A DNA stretch of 64,000 bases, taken from Mnemiopsis leidyi (Eukaryota > Ctenophora > Tentaculata > Lobata > Bolinopsidae). The position numbers and the translations under genes were made by a program. The stretch spans positions 52,086 to 116,085 of the forward strand of contig JH153258.1 in assembly GCA_000226015.1 (NCBI GenBank). Reading direction: 5' to 3'. The notes beneath the pieces were generated by a model that saw nothing but the letters and a program-made list of their open reading frames with translations, was not told the DNA's origin and did no database searches. Positions 1 to 12,600 of this stretch are shown in pieces (positions within the stretch are counted from its first letter, which is position 1; every line of letters begins with the position of its first letter).

Positions 1-72
1 AACGAGTTTGAATTGATCTAAATTATTCTAANATAAAGCATGATTTAATTTTTCTAGGGCCCAAAAAAGCCC

Positions 73-130
73 AAAAAGCCCATTTTTTTAGGGCCCTTCG
101 GGGGTCCGCGGAGGTAAAAATGGGCTTTTT
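73..130. repeat. Short inverted repeat (hairpin)
   Basis: A GCCC-rich left arm (around 73-89) and its complement (around 115-130) surround a GC-rich loop. A related stretch, a run of T followed by AAGCCCATTTTTACC, recurs near 3242, so this is probably a piece of a dispersed repeat. The rest of 1-768 holds no gene that I can recognise. Confidence 0.4.
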
Positions 131-768
131 AGGGACGTGGCCCCCCCCCCCCAACTTTCTGATGAAGTTTTAAATCGAATTGAAAGTGGAAATTATTTGG
201 AAAACAAGTTATAAAGACATAGCAGCTTTTTTCAAGATAACCAATTTGTTGCTAAGAAGAAATTCACCATAATATTTATTAGTTTTTAATGCTTTTCACT
301 AAATTTGTTGGATATTTCTAAGATTTTGAAATTTTTAGAAGATGACATGATCCTGGCATGATTATTTCTTATTCATTTTTTATTTAAATTGTAAATGATT
401 GATAATGATACAAGCATCATCACGCCTAATTCCTTTTTCAACACTTGGTTTTTTACAGAAGCTACCGACCTTGCTAATTAGCCAAGATAGCCCTATGGCT
501 CACGCTGTGCACGCCCTATCGGGACGCACAAAGGTGTGCAGTTTACCGGGCGATGCGCGGATCTCTCTCGCAAGCGATAACTGCAATTACATGGACCCTT
601 AAAAATAGATTTAAAAGTTAAAACACACACAAAAAAGTAATACTTAAATTGTTAACTAAACACTCTTTTAAGTCAGTGTGTATAATATGAAAATAATGAG
701 TGAATGCGAGATGAGATAATGCGAGATGACTTGTAAAATATTGTGTTTTGTAAGATGAAAGGTGGATG

Positions 769-1043
769 TTAATCAGATAACAAGCTATTTGAATTGAGAC
801 TACTGTCTAAATCAGAGCTTAGGAGAGATTCCCAGAAATTTCTAATCAGCGCATTTTTAAAGGAACTGGGGCAAGTTATTTGACGTAGTGTAAGTGGGAG
901 GGTATTCCATAAAATATGGGTTCGGTAGAAGAAGGACCTATTCAACGGATTGTTTGAGGTGGTAGCCAATTGGCTTGTTTTAGGAATGATAGAGCTTATA
1001 ATAGAATGATTATCATAAGAAATAGCCTGATGTCCCCAGGCAA
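769..1043 (-). mobile_element. LINE reverse-transcriptase ORF, C-terminal remnant
   Basis: The minus strand reads open for about 90 codons and ends in the pattern typical of the C-terminus of non-LTR retrotransposon ORF2 proteins: a Phe-rich block with RSFFYRTHILWNTLPL, then SFKNALIRNFW. The family pattern is S-F-F-x-R-T-x-x-x-W-N-x-L-P followed by SFK. Only the 3' end is present, as expected for a 5'-truncated LINE copy. The clade cannot be told from so little sequence. Confidence 0.65.
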
Positions 1044-1134
1044 TGTGTAGTGTGAGCTTGTGCGTCGTGAGTCCGTCCTAATTTCACGCTAGTAAACGTA
1101 AGCTCGCACAGGGATATACGTATTTAGCAAAGTT

Positions 1135-2190
1135 CTTGTAGGTTAATAACCTACTGTCGCGGCCATCACGCGCTGTCACGCATTTCTTTGACGAGATGAT
1201 ATCCGTCTACCGTTCTAACGAAAGCTTTAGCTGCGTGAGTCGGGTATCACCGCGACAAGCATTTCTGGCCTGAAATTCTAGACGCGCATCGCCCGTTGAG
1301 CAAAGTTCTAGTTAGAGCAAGCCGCTCGTACTGCAGCGTACGTAAGCACCTACAACCTTGTTAGGTAAAGTTCACGAATGTGTAAATGAATTTTGTCTAT
1401 GTCATGATCATGTCTCACGTTAACGGGCGACATGCGCGTTAAGAATTTTTTGTAGGTTGATAACCAACTGTCGCGGCCATACGCGCTGTCACGCATATCT
1501 AGCTTGGCGAAGAAATTCTCGACGCAAATAAGGAGCGCGCCGCGCGAGCCACAGGGCTATGCTGGCTTAGCTTTAGCAAACCAGAGCTGCGCGCTTTTGC
1601 GCGCGTCGCCCGCGCCAACATATTATGTGTTAGATGGAAGTGACTTCAGTGAAATGTTTAAGAAATTTAAAAGATTAAGGTGTCCTTATCTTTTTTGCCG
1701 GGCGCTGCGCGGGTCTCTCTACGTGTTAACCTCCGATTGAAAGCAACAAAAGACTGAGGTCCTCAGGCAACTGCAGCGGAGCGTGGAAATTGTTCTCAAA
1801 TCTTGAGAATTGAGAGCGTCCAGAGGCACTTTTGCTACAGGTTGCATAGCCCTGCTGCCGCGAAGCGGCAGCCTCCGGCGCGCGCGAAGCGCGCGGCGGC
1901 GTGGCTGCGCGCAGCGCGGCCACGCCACCGAAAATTTAAAAAATTTTGAAAATTTTTTGAAAAGGGTCACAACGTGAGACAAAGGAGCTTTACGAGGATG
2001 ATTGAAGAGGTAGGCTTGCTTCTCTACTCCAAGCAACTGCGTGTTCTACAGCTGACCACTCTCGCTGAGAGACGTTCGAGAGTTGTAGGTTGATAACCTA
2101 CTGTCGCGGCCATCACGCGCTGTCACGCATTTCTGGCCTGGCGACATGAATTTCGGAGAAATTCTAGACGCGCATCGCCCGTTGATTCAA
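1135..2190. repeat. GC-rich foldback repeat block (left)
   Basis: A roughly 90-100 bp motif recurs near 1135-1320, 1440-1530 and 2085-2190. It reads GTTGATAACCTACTGTCGCG, then a CACGCGCTGTCACGCAT segment, then GACGCGCATCGCCCGTTG. Between copies lie strong palindromes built from CGCGAAGCGGC and GCGCGCGAAGCGCGC (1850-1930). Reverse-complement pieces (AACGGGCGACATGCGCG near 1421) make the block foldback. Related sequence recurs at 43.4-44.3 kb. The open frames here are low-complexity by-products and are not called as genes. Confidence 0.7.
1188..1258. mobile_element. 71-bp foldback MITE with 8-bp target-site duplication (copy 1)
   Basis: The element starts TTGACGAGATGATATCCG and ends with the imperfect complement of that (CGGGTATCACCGCGACAA). 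It is flanked on both sides by the same 8 bp, GCATTTCT (1180-1187 and 1259-1266), and so interrupts a copy of the GC-rich repeat. An 8-bp duplication is typical of hAT-type transposases. Another copy with a different perfect 8-bp duplication lies at 42692-42761. Confidence 0.8.
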
Positions 2191-2520
2191 GAGGTGACCT
2201 AATTAATGTATACAAAGCTAGCCAAGGTTTATCCCAACTAGCAGGTGTTTTAAATTTTAGCAGATCTGGATTAAATGTACTTTGTAAACCAGGAAAGAGC
2301 AAAGGTTCCATGATAAACCGTATTTGAAGGAATTTTATTAATGATTGGGTTATGTTAATGTGGAATAAGCTTCCTATTGATGTGAAGATATTTACACAGA
2401 GTGTAAATATTTTTAAATCTAACTTAGCGAGGTGTTACTGCAAAACCAAAGCATCAGGGTTATATGGATACTTTTGGGAAATTTCTGATGAAGTTTTAAA
2501 TGGAGTAGAATGTGTTAATT
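2186..2520 (+). mobile_element. LINE reverse-transcriptase 3' fragment
   Basis: The plus strand encodes a stretch beginning RGDLINVYKASQGLSQLAG and continuing to VMLMWNKLPIDVKIF and SVNIFKSNLARCY. This matches the R-G-D-L/M-I-x-x-Y-K ... W-N-x-L-P ... N-x-F-K layout at the C-terminus of many LINE ORF2 proteins. One in-frame stop lies between the two halves, so this is a dead copy. It begins directly after a GC-rich repeat ending CGCATCGCCCGTTGA. Confidence 0.65.
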
Positions 2521-2661
2521 ATTATCAGTATTTTTTATTTTTTTTGTGTCTGGTGCTGCATATCATAGACATGTTAAACAATCACTTAACAGTAAATACA
2601 TGCTTCATTGAACCTGGAATATGGAATAAACTGTACAGAAAGTAGACACATGCTTAAGACT

Positions 2662-3970
2662 CTGGCAGTATCCAAAAGCCGGACCCTGTATGCGAACCAG
2701 TACGCAAACTGGTTCGCGTACTAGTTCGCGTACTGGTTCGCGTACTGGTTCGCGTACTGGTTCCCGTACTGGTTCGAGTACTGGTTTAGCAATCCACGAA
2801 CCAGTCCGGACTAGTTATAACATGATAACAAGTAGGTCATATATTGCAGATGCAAATTAGAGAAAAGAACATTTAGAGAAAAGAACATTTAAATTCTGGT
2901 TTATTGCCACCAGTGCAACTGCGCACAAGCACAGCCGCGCATGAGCACAGCTGCTGGGCCCAAGCACAGCCGCGCACAAGCACAGCCGCTAGTGCGGCCA
3001 GGCACTAGCAATAGGGGTAAGTTTGACACTAAGAAATTCTGTTGGCCTCCTGGTAGGTTGTATTGAACATGCTTAAAAATCTGCGTTTACAAGCCGCCGT
3101 TGAACAATAGGAAAAGTAGAATTTTTTTTTCAGAAAAAGTAGGAAAAAAAACGTATGGTCTCCAGAATCTGCGCTGCGGTTAGCATCCCAGAGCGGCAGC
3201 GATACAGAACGGCTAAACCAAGGACTCGAGTGCCATTACCTTTTTAAGCCCATTTTTACCGCCCGCAAGTCGCCCCAGGTGCAGACAGCGGCAAAAACCG
3301 GTGCCATGGCCATGCTTAGACTAGGTGACACGCTGTGACAACAGTTCTTGAGTAAATATTAGTTTTCTTTTTTCAAATAGCTTCCTATTGCAGTTTTTGG
3401 TATCGAGTCAACCGCCATAAACTCAAAATAAAGTGAACGATTAGATGTCTCTTTTACTGGACATGATATAATATTCAAAAATGAGTTTTCGTAAGAGTTC
3501 ATAAGTTAAGTCTTCCATTCACGACATCTTTATTATAAACGTTCATCACCACCAAAAAACAAAGTCTGTGTCCACCAAGGGTGATGCTGCTGCCGACGGG
3601 AACCAAGTCACCCATTGGAAGATGTTTCCCGTCAATAGCCGCAGTAGTTAATTTAAACTCTTCATTCTGGGAGTTAGCTTAGGTGCGTATTGACGGGATT
3701 ATTAAATTGCTGAAGGAAAGTAACGGTTACATTTAAGATGGGGTATATAAAGAAATCCTCCTTCTACCTGACTCTGTATTCTATTAGATTTTGTGTTATG
3801 TTTCTCTATATCGTTATTGCATGAAATTGGTCTATTATTCTATTATTAAGTGAACAAGTCATAACTAGTCCGGACTGGTTCGCGTACTGGTTTGGGGATT
3901 GCCGAACCACTACGCGAAGCAGTTCGCATACTGGTTCACATTCTGGGTTGGGCTTCTTGGATACTGCCAG
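2662..3970. mobile_element. 1.3-kb non-autonomous DNA element with long terminal inverted repeats
   Basis: The ends are inverted: CTGGCAGTATCCAAAAGCC on the left, and GGCTTCTTGGATACTGCCAG on the right. Inside each end is a subterminal array of a 12-bp unit, GGTTCGCGTACT (left 2700-2793, about seven units; right 3875-3950, fewer). The inner edge is also mirrored (CCAGTCCGGACTAGTTATAA left, its complement right at 3853-3878). The arms are therefore about 150 bp. No transposase frame is visible, and I could not identify a target-site duplication with certainty. Confidence 0.65.
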
Positions 3971-3980
3971 GACCCTAGCT

Positions 3981-4830
3981 AGATGGAACACATATGGCGG
4001 CATGTGCCGTCTAGTTAGGATCATGTTCCCCAGTAGGTATCGCAGCATGTGCCGTCTAGTTAAGATCATGTTCTGCAGCAAGTGACACGGAACCACGTAC
4101 CACGTCAGGACGAGGATTTGCTGCTGTAAGCTCATAGCATGATAGCTAAACGTCATCCTGACGACTTCAGCGACATAGAAATCTGACAATGACAAACGAC
4201 ATGCAAATCAACTACCCCTGGGCCCAGTCAAAAGATGGACTCCTCCAAATGGTCGCCCAGCATTCTACAGAATATCCACAGAAATCCTTAAAAAGATATA
4301 TCACTCCATCCTTTTCTGTTCCTTGGCGACTCTATCAAACCTGCAAAGAAGCTAGCCCTCACCCGCAGATATATGGCAACTTAAGATGTTTGCAATACTC
4401 TGGTGCATCTCTTCAGAGTTGCATGGTGCCGTTCCATGAATTTTTTGAATTGACTATCAGTGGAATCCTGTCAGTTTGAATATCTGCTTCATACACATCA
4501 TGTAGCTTGGTTGATCCTTCAGCCCATCCACAACCTAACACACACGTTACCAATAAGTACACACCTCTGGGAGTCGAGCTTGCTCAAAATGAGGACCTGA
4601 AAAAGGTCCCCTGGCCCTCCCCACTTAAAATCACATTCATAATTGGTTGTTGCAACATTGCTACAAGTACATTGGACACTTGATCCAATAGCCACATGTG
4701 CTGCAGAACATGTCACATCTAGTTAGAACAGGTGACGCGATACGTACCGTGGATGTACCGTCTAGTTAGGACAGGTGAGGAGATACATGCTGCAACAGGT
4801 AATCGAATACACGCCATCTAGAAAGGGTCT
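3981..4830. repeat. Degenerate dispersed repeat units
   Basis: The core GTGCCGTCTAGTTAGGATCA recurs near 4005 and 4053, and as weaker copies near 4705, 4755 and 4813 (CATCTAGTTAGAACAGGT, CCGTCTAGTTAGGACAGGT, GCCATCTAGAAAGG). Spacing is about 48-55 bp within a cluster. A 96-codon open frame between the clusters (4189-4479) has no recognisable features. This may be the remains of an older element next to the 1.3-kb one. Confidence 0.45.
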
Positions 4831-5772
4831 AACCGACATAATTTGCTGTAACAACGAAAATATAACTATAAATATTGACATTCCTGTAAAGTCAAGTTAG
4901 GGCATTTCTGACCCCTCTGGAGTTTCAAACATAATTTTTCAACACTGCTATAATTCAATTTCAAGTGTTCGAACACAAGATTTCGAGATAGTTATCAGTG
5001 TAATCAATTTCTAGAGTATAAATAAAGGACTTATCTCAACTTTTAAGAACTAGTTGGGTGTCAGAAGAAACCCTGAAACCCTCACCAGCCACCTTTGGAG
5101 AGTGGCAAAGTCTGGCATAAAATATGATGACATTGAGGTTTCACCATGGCTGGCAAAGTATGGACCCCGGACACATATTCTTCAGGTTCACCAGAAGTTA
5201 TGCCCAGTTTTTCAACTATAGTTCAATAACCATCTCTCAACACGACACTATCTATACCATCATCTGTTTCCCCTGACTATTACACTTGGACTAGCATAAG
5301 AACACTCAAGCGGCCTGCAGCCATGTTCTGCTCGTTCAGGTAATACCTAGACACTTCAACATCACAATGAGCAAAACAGCAATCACCATATTTCATTATA
5401 CTGATTAATGACATGGCTTAGATGGGCTTCTGAGGGTCCTTCTATTTCAGCTGCCATTTACCGAAGGAATCTCTTGAGGAGAATGGCAATATGGCTAATT
5501 TAACTGTCTGGCAATAATTCTCAGGTCAATAATGTTTCAATTTCTCGCTTTCACAGCTGTGACTGTGACGGTAGACGGGAGCTTATAGTAAAATGATAGA
5601 GAAAACTAATTTACCCTACGAGGGACCCAGTTACAGATTAAAGTTACATAATCCCAGTGTATTATGCTTTGTTGACGAGTAAGATGTTAATGATTTGATT
5701 TACATGATCCTAAAATTTGATTTGATTTGAATAATTCTTAAAATTTGAAAGATAATTTATTTCTCATCTCAG
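4831..5772. other. Gene-free stretch upstream of coactosin
   Basis: I see no recognisable gene. A stretch near 5145-5340 reads for about 65 codons with one stop and ends at a possible donor, but has no family signature. A pyrimidine-rich acceptor (TTTATTTCTCATCTCAG) ends at 5772, so a non-coding 5' exon of coactosin may lie somewhere in or upstream of this interval. Confidence 0.4.
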
Positions 5773-5783
5773 ATAATAGGACC

Positions 5784-6218
5784 ATGACCTCCCCAGCTGA
5801 ACTAAAGAGGATTGAAAATGCTAGAGATTATGTCCGAGATTCCCAGAACACTTCCCAGGTATGGGCATTAATGACTGTCACCAGTGACAGTACACTCAAG
5901 CTTGCCAGAAAAGGCAAAGAATATGAAGAGATTTTCGAATACTTGGGTGAAGGTGACATGTCATTTGCATATGTCAAGATTATCATTGGCGATGAGGTTA
6001 GTCGACGTGAAAAGTTTGTATTGATAACATGGGTTGGACCTCAAGTTTCTCCTGTAAAGAAAGGGAAAATGCTGTTACCTCGGGCTGAAATTGACAAGAT
6101 TTTTGAGCAACGTGCCAAAGTCATTGAAGCTGTGGATTTATCAGAACTGGATTATAAAAAAGTCACAGACATATTGGTTAAGGCAGGAGGCGCTGACTAT
6201 GGTAGTTCAACTTCATAA
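5784..6218 (+). CDS. COTL1: Coactosin-like actin-binding protein (ADF homology)
   Basis: A 144-residue ADF-homology protein. Coactosins bind actin filaments in the cytoplasm and, unlike cofilin, do not sever them. The sequence shows the family signature throughout: VWALMTVTSDSTLKLARKG near the start, FAYVKIIIGDEVSRREKF in the middle, FVLITWVGPQVSPVKKGK, and the diagnostic C-terminus LVKAGGADYGSS, close to the vertebrate KKAGGANYD ending. Length matches the usual 142 or so. The ATG at 5784 is chosen because it starts the homology and lies 12 bases after a good acceptor ending at 5772; the upstream in-frame codons have no ATG. The coding part is one exon, so a retrocopy is conceivable, but the frame is intact and a polyA signal follows. 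Confidence 0.93.
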   Translation: MTSPAELKRIENARDYVRDSQNTSQVWALMTVTSDSTLKLARKGKEYEEIFEYLGEGDMSFAYVKIIIGDEVSRREKFVLITWVGPQVSPVKKGKMLLPRAEIDKIFEQRAKVIEAVDLSELDYKKVTDILVKAGGADYGSSTS

Positions 6219-6371
6219 CCTGCATTGCCTTTCTGGAATTGATGGCTATTAATTTCACGGATCAGTAAAACTGTTCAGCTAAATACTGTCTATTTTAAAA
6301 CAATGAAAATGTGCTAAATATTTCCTCTGTTAACTGCATCTCCGAAATGCGATATCAAAACCTTATTCTCT

Positions 6372-6377
6372 AATAAA
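6372..6377 (+). terminator. PolyA signal AATAAA of coactosin
   Basis: A canonical AATAAA lies about 155 bases after the coactosin stop codon and is followed by T/G-rich sequence. This fits a short 3' UTR. Confidence 0.6.
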
Positions 6378-6676
6378 TGGGTTTGCAAGCTTGAATTGTT
6401 GCATTGTTCTTTTGATATTGGTTGTTATAATTGCATTTTCAATCATCAATATTTGTTATTCAAGTTAAGTGTCATGGAATACTGAATTGGTTATTTGACC
6501 TTTTTCGTAACAAAAGTTTTTCTCTGTAATCTTTCATTGCCTAAATACTTAAATATAGATATGCACTCCAATACCCCTACTGTAGACTAACATTTTAACT
6601 TTGGAATCTTGCTTTTACTTATCATCAAGTTAATTTTGACTCTAAATGCCTCTTGAAAGTCCATTAAGCAATCACC

Positions 6677-9600
6677 ATGTCGAGTGAAAAGAGTCAAAAC
6701 CAAGTACACTATGAGATTACCAACAAGGTTCTAACATTGAAGCGACGGAAGAGAAAACCTGTGAGATTTGCGGAACTTCCTGCTGTAACCAAAAAAACTC
6801 CTTTAGGTAGATATGGATGTTATAAGGTTTTATGTATAGTTGATAGTGACGCGGCTTATGCATAGTCGATAGTGACGGGGCTGCTTTTCAAACCTCTCAG
6901 ATTAATAATATTTCTGTCATCTGATCAATAGACCTACCACTTGCGTCTTGCAGTAGAGTTGTGCTATTAACATTAAAAATTACTGCAAATGATGATATCT
7001 ACATTGTTTGATTGTCTGAAACGGACCAGATTTGGAAGTGTTGGGTTGGTCGTTAGGGTTCAAGGACCATATTTGGTGATGGGTTAGTATATGTATACCT
7101 AATTCTAGATATCATATTGAATGGGGCATTTATTTAATGTCTCACCGGAATCTTCCTGGAAGAACTCGTTTCTTTTTCTAATAACCTATAACTGACACCC
7201 TTAAACATTTCAGGACAATAGCCACAGCCATGAAATTTGGCTGCGCTATGCGGAATATTGGTGAAAAGTATATGTTGGACCCAGACTTGGAAATTAATGA
7301 CGCATATGAAGGAGTAAATTATTTTAGAATATTTTTTGTTATTTTTGGGGTTAAAATTGCACAGCACAAGGCAGTTTGTGTGTTTGTAGCTTTACAGGTC
7401 ATAATCGGCCAGGAGAACCTCTTTTAATATTCTGTTTATGGTCAACATTATAAATGACATTCGGATCAACCGATTTAGAGATATAGATTAGATTCCAGGT
7501 TTAAATCTATTGTCAAAGTGTATAAATTCAGTTCCACTAAGTCAACATTTACAAACGTGGGATATGGGGAGCTGGCATGGTTGCAGCTCCAAAACGTACA
7601 ATTTACTTTCAGATCCTTACTCATTTTGCTGGACATGCCATCGAACGGTTCAGAAAGCTTGTTAAGATGGTTTGAATAGTAAACTCATCATTTTCGTCAT
7701 TTTATAAACATTTGTGAGTGACACATTTGTGGATAAGTATTAATTCTTATGTATAGAAGTGCTCTAATTGTACGCTTAAGCAGTTTCATGATCGTTTTGA
7801 AGTTCTCAACGAAGGCAGACTCTTTTGTCCATGTTTCAGATATGCCAAATGATAAGAGTGATAAACATGTTCCGGCAACATGCACGTGACACAGGGCGAC
7901 CTGTACACGTGGATACGTTGTCACGTGATAAGCGATTCAACTCGAGCATTCCAGCTCATCCCCTTTCTTTTGATCCCAAACTTTACTCGCCCAAAGAATT
8001 TCAGGTATTTCACAATTCACAAGGCTGCCATAATTAGCAGTTATGATCAAGTTAGCCCGTGTGCATTTCATTTTATTATTTTTATTCCTGAATCTGAACA
8101 TAATGATATCTGACGAATATTTACACGCGATTTCTGTGCCGCAGTACCGAATTTTTTACACGTGATTTCTGTGCCACAGTACCGAATATTTAGACGTGAT
8201 TTCTGTGCCGCAGTACCGAATATTTTACACGTGATTTCTGTGCCACAGTACCGAATATTTAGACGTGATTTCTGTGCCGCAGTACCGAATGGAGCCGGAA
8301 GCCCGGAAAATTCTACAGTCCCCCTGGATGAGCCGAACAAAGGAACAGTTGCGACAAGTTTGGATCTCTCTGAGACATCTCAAACAGTTCCGTAACATGA
8401 CTGCCGCAATGCAGATGATAATGGCTAGATATGCTCGATATGAGATGTGAGAACCCGACCTTTAATCAAATTTAAAAGAGTTTGTATCTTATTTTATTTC
8501 GTCACTTTCCTATTTTCAAGCAGAGTTCGTATATTTTCCTATGCTATTTGTTTACTCATCCAGGCACGGCAAAAATCGCACGATAGTTCGGAAAGGGGAC
8601 CCGGGGAGACATTACTACTTCATTTACTCTGGTCAGGTTGAACTTAGGAACAGCAACACATTTGACGGGGAAGAAAAGAATCTACCCAAACTTGGAACGG
8701 GCCAAGATTTTGGTGTAAGTCCTTAAGTAAAGAATCTAACTTCGCACTGACTTAACACTGACTTAACACTGACTTAACACTGACTTAACACTGACTTAAC
8801 ACTGACTTAACACTGACTTAACACTGACTTAACACTGACTTAACACTGACTTAACACTGACTTAACACTGACTTAACACTGACTTAACACTGACTTAACA
8901 CTGACTTAACACTGACTTAACACTGACTTAACACAGATAAGATGTTAAATGATGCCCTCATCTCCACAGCACGTGGCTCTGCTACACATGCAGAGAAGAA
9001 CGGCTACAGTAGTGTGCACTGAGGAGACAGAGTTCGTGGTGTTAGACAGACGGGGCAACGGTAGAGCCGTCTACCGGGCTCTTCTTGCCGAACACAAACA
9101 GAAGTGCAACTTCCTTAAGTACTGTTTAATGTTTATCTGTTTATATTGTTTGTTTTTTATTTGTTCTTCATTGTAATAGTCTCTGCCGACGAATGAACAT
9201 ATCTTGGGCTGCACAGTTGGTCCCACCTTGGGGACATGATTGTAAAGTGGACGATTGAAGAATGCCCAAGTAGGATAAGACGAGTGAGAGAAAGAGAAAT
9301 AATATAAGGTGTCAAATGAGATGGATTATGGGGTAGATAAAGAAAAAGTTGTAGATTAAAATCATTAAAGTATCCATAACTCGCTACAATTATAGACACT
9401 AGGAATATTTCTAGGAATGAAGTCGGACACGATATATTCTTGAGTCGTGTACCATTCTACTCTTTCATATGGCATTATAACTTGACATTATAATACACCT
9501 TCTCTTCACCAGGACGCTGGAAATATTCCAAGGTTTGGATGAGGAATCTTACAGAAACTTGACTGACCACGGTCGCATAGGAGAATATCTGCCGATGTCC

Positions 9601-12600
9601 CTTGTAGCCACGATGCAGCAAGGTCATCCATTTATCTACACTATCGTACAGGTACTGTTTTCCTCATCTATCAAGTTTAAACCGTTCTGTACTATTATTC
9701 TATCGAACTTACTTAGAATTTTTGTGTGAGAGGCTGTAGGTTTATTTTTCAAAAATGAAAGCAGAAGAAAAGGGATTTGATTTGAAAAGGGATTCCCTTG
9801 AACGGAATGATACTTATGAGAGAACATGACAGTTTGAATTTAAGTATCAAATATCAGCGATTAAATTTAACTAGGAACAGTCGTTGTTCAAAAATATGCG
9901 TGATTTGCGCGTTTTACAATAGAAATAGTGTTAATCCAAAAATTTTGATTCGACCATAACTTTTAACCTGTTTAACCGATTTTATTGATTTAAAAAGCCT
10001 TTTAAGCAGAATTTTTCAAATTTTTATATGAATTAGCCTTCATAATTAACTTTTGAAAGCTTTTTGTATGGTCTAGATTCATAGATAGAGCTAATTTTAG
10101 CGAAAATTCCGGGAATTTTTAAATCTGGCCTGCTGCTCACATTTTGTTAGATGTGATAGCCCGGGTCATTTCTGTATGCTAAGGGCATGCAAATGGAGTC
10201 ATATGGCCGGTTTTTAGCTAACTTTAGCTTTGTCCATATTTTAAAAAATTATGAGCTTTGGAAATTTTGCTCAATTTTCGAAACAGATGAATTTCTAATC
10301 TAACCGTTTGAAAAAAGCTCTAACACCCATGCAAATTAGGAAAATTAGAGTTTTTAAAGAATTAGAATATAATTGACAGTAAATGAAATCCATAAAATGT
10401 CTTTTTGACCGAAATCATCGAAAAATCTGAAAGCTTTTAGAAATTTGATAATTTCTACGAAATTTTGACTTCAGTCTTCAGCATTTTTCCATAAAAACTT
10501 GAATAAGATAATATCTATTGGAAATCAAGCTAGGAAACATATGCTTGACTTGAGAACAAATTATGTAGCTATATCGATTACGAATTTCATGCAACAGCCT
10601 TCTCAAATAAGTCGCAAAAACCGAAAAAAGCACAATCACGCATATTTTTGAACAACGACTGTACAGCAAACTGTGTCCGAGATACTTGTGATTGGTTACA
10701 TTCTAGAGTTGAGAATAGAGTAATAATCAACTTTGTTATACCTAAATTCCTGGTCGTAGTTTGAATTTTATAGAATTTACTCCTAACTTAGTACTTTATA
10801 ATTCTTCAGAAGTAAAACTAGGGATATTAATTTGCAGTTGAAATTAAGCACAATCAATTATTATTAAGATCAAGTATATGTTTTTCTACATCGGCTCAGT
10901 TTTCCCGTAAGTCAAAGTAGCCTCACTCCTCTTCACCCCCTTATAGAGACCGGAAGTAGAAGAAATCTTCTCTGTGCCGTCGAAGTAAACCTTCCTGAGG
11001 GTAGCGGTGAAGGGGATATCGGACTTGTACCTGACAACTGTGATGCTTGCTGTTGTCGTAGATTTGGCAGGAAGTACGATTTCTGCTGTGATGCTTTCTT
11101 CGTTGGTCACTGTCGTCTCCTCTCCTGTGGCAAACTCCGTCGTGGTTGAGACTTCAATTGTCGTTGTCGATTTGGCGATAAAGGGGAGTCCTCCTTCGAA
11201 CTCCACTGAGATGCCAAGCTGTATGGCTTGGCTGAAGGCGAAGGAGACTGATGATGCCTCTGAGTAGGTTACGGTTTTTGAGACTGTTTGTTCGGAACTG
11301 GAGAAGTTCTCTATTTTGACGGTATTTACGTATTCTGGATCACTCTGTTTGCTCTCAGAAGATAGGTCGTATTGTACATTGTACATGTACATCTTCTCAA
11401 TGGGCTTTTCAGACCAGTAGTTGTGAGACTCCCTCCTCAGGAGGTAGGGAGCGGCCGGTTGTCCGTGATGACTGGCCAACGTCCCGAATCCAAGAACCCC
11501 TGTCTGGTCACCGTTCTTCTTTACTGCCCGATAAACAGACACATCCATCCTTGCAGAACTGCCGGAGTCCCTCCAAACGTAGACCCAGTTGGCAGATGAT
11601 CCAGCGATAGTGTAGTCAATTTTTACACAGTAAATGGAGCCTTGTTCTGGCTGCCTTGTGTGACTTGCTATAGCCACGTTCCCCAGGGCAACGTACCCAG
11701 AAGGACAGTTAACTTGCCAGATCTGGCAATCCCTTCTCGCCCAGGAGCCTCTATCGTTCCAGATTCGTGAGTAGGACACGGGGAGTCGCATTGCATCGCT
11801 GTTTTCCTCGTTGACCTTAAGAAGGTATCCGATGGTTGGTTTACTGTGTGTCCCCACGGCAATGTCACCAATAGGGTAGTAGCCTTCTCTAGACCTAGCT
11901 CTCCAGATGGAGAAGTCAGCCCTGGCTCTCGATCCAGCGTCACTCCAGATGTTCTCCAGTTCGTGCACCTCGAACAGACTGAGCGGCTTTTGTTCCTCCG
12001 CTGGCATGGTCCAGAAATCACGTACTTTCTTCCCGTCAGATTTCAGGAGATAAGCTTGAGAGGATGCCGGTTGGTAGTAGCCCCCAACGCCGATAAAGTT
12101 ACCAGCGACGATCCCGTAAGCATCCCCAGTGTTCCTGGTTGTGTCCCACAAGCTGATATCGTACTTTGCTCCAGATCCCTTGTCGTTCCAAGTGAAGAGA
12201 GAACTTGCCTGGACGACATATTCGTTCTTCACACAGCAGTACATGCTATTGTCCGGCTTGGCACTCCAACTAGCAATAGCTATTCCTCCCAAACATGTGT
12301 ATCCGGCTGGAGCGTTCATCCTGTATATGGTGACGTCCTTGTGAGCTCCACTCCTCTGGTCACTCCAGAGTCCAGACCCAGCTCAAACTGGTGGGTTGCA
12401 CCAGGGCGTCTTGTTTCCGTTTGGAGACGAGGATTGCTTTTTTAGAGGGTTTATTCTGCCGGGTGGTGTAGTGGTACTAGCACTCGCTTCCCACGCCGAA
12501 GACCGGGTGTTCGAAACCCGTCCGAGGCAGGCAGTCCAGGCCACCAAGCTGTGATTGGTACAGGATTTATCCTGGAATTTAATCTCGGAGGATATCAGTG

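Noticed and set aside
1719-2036. Ala/Arg-rich frames in the GC-rich block
   Set aside because: Composition-driven frames across palindromic repeats, with no family features.
11007-12445. Plus-strand frames of 75-199 codons
   Set aside because: They are antisense shadows of the minus-strand aerolysin-fold gene.
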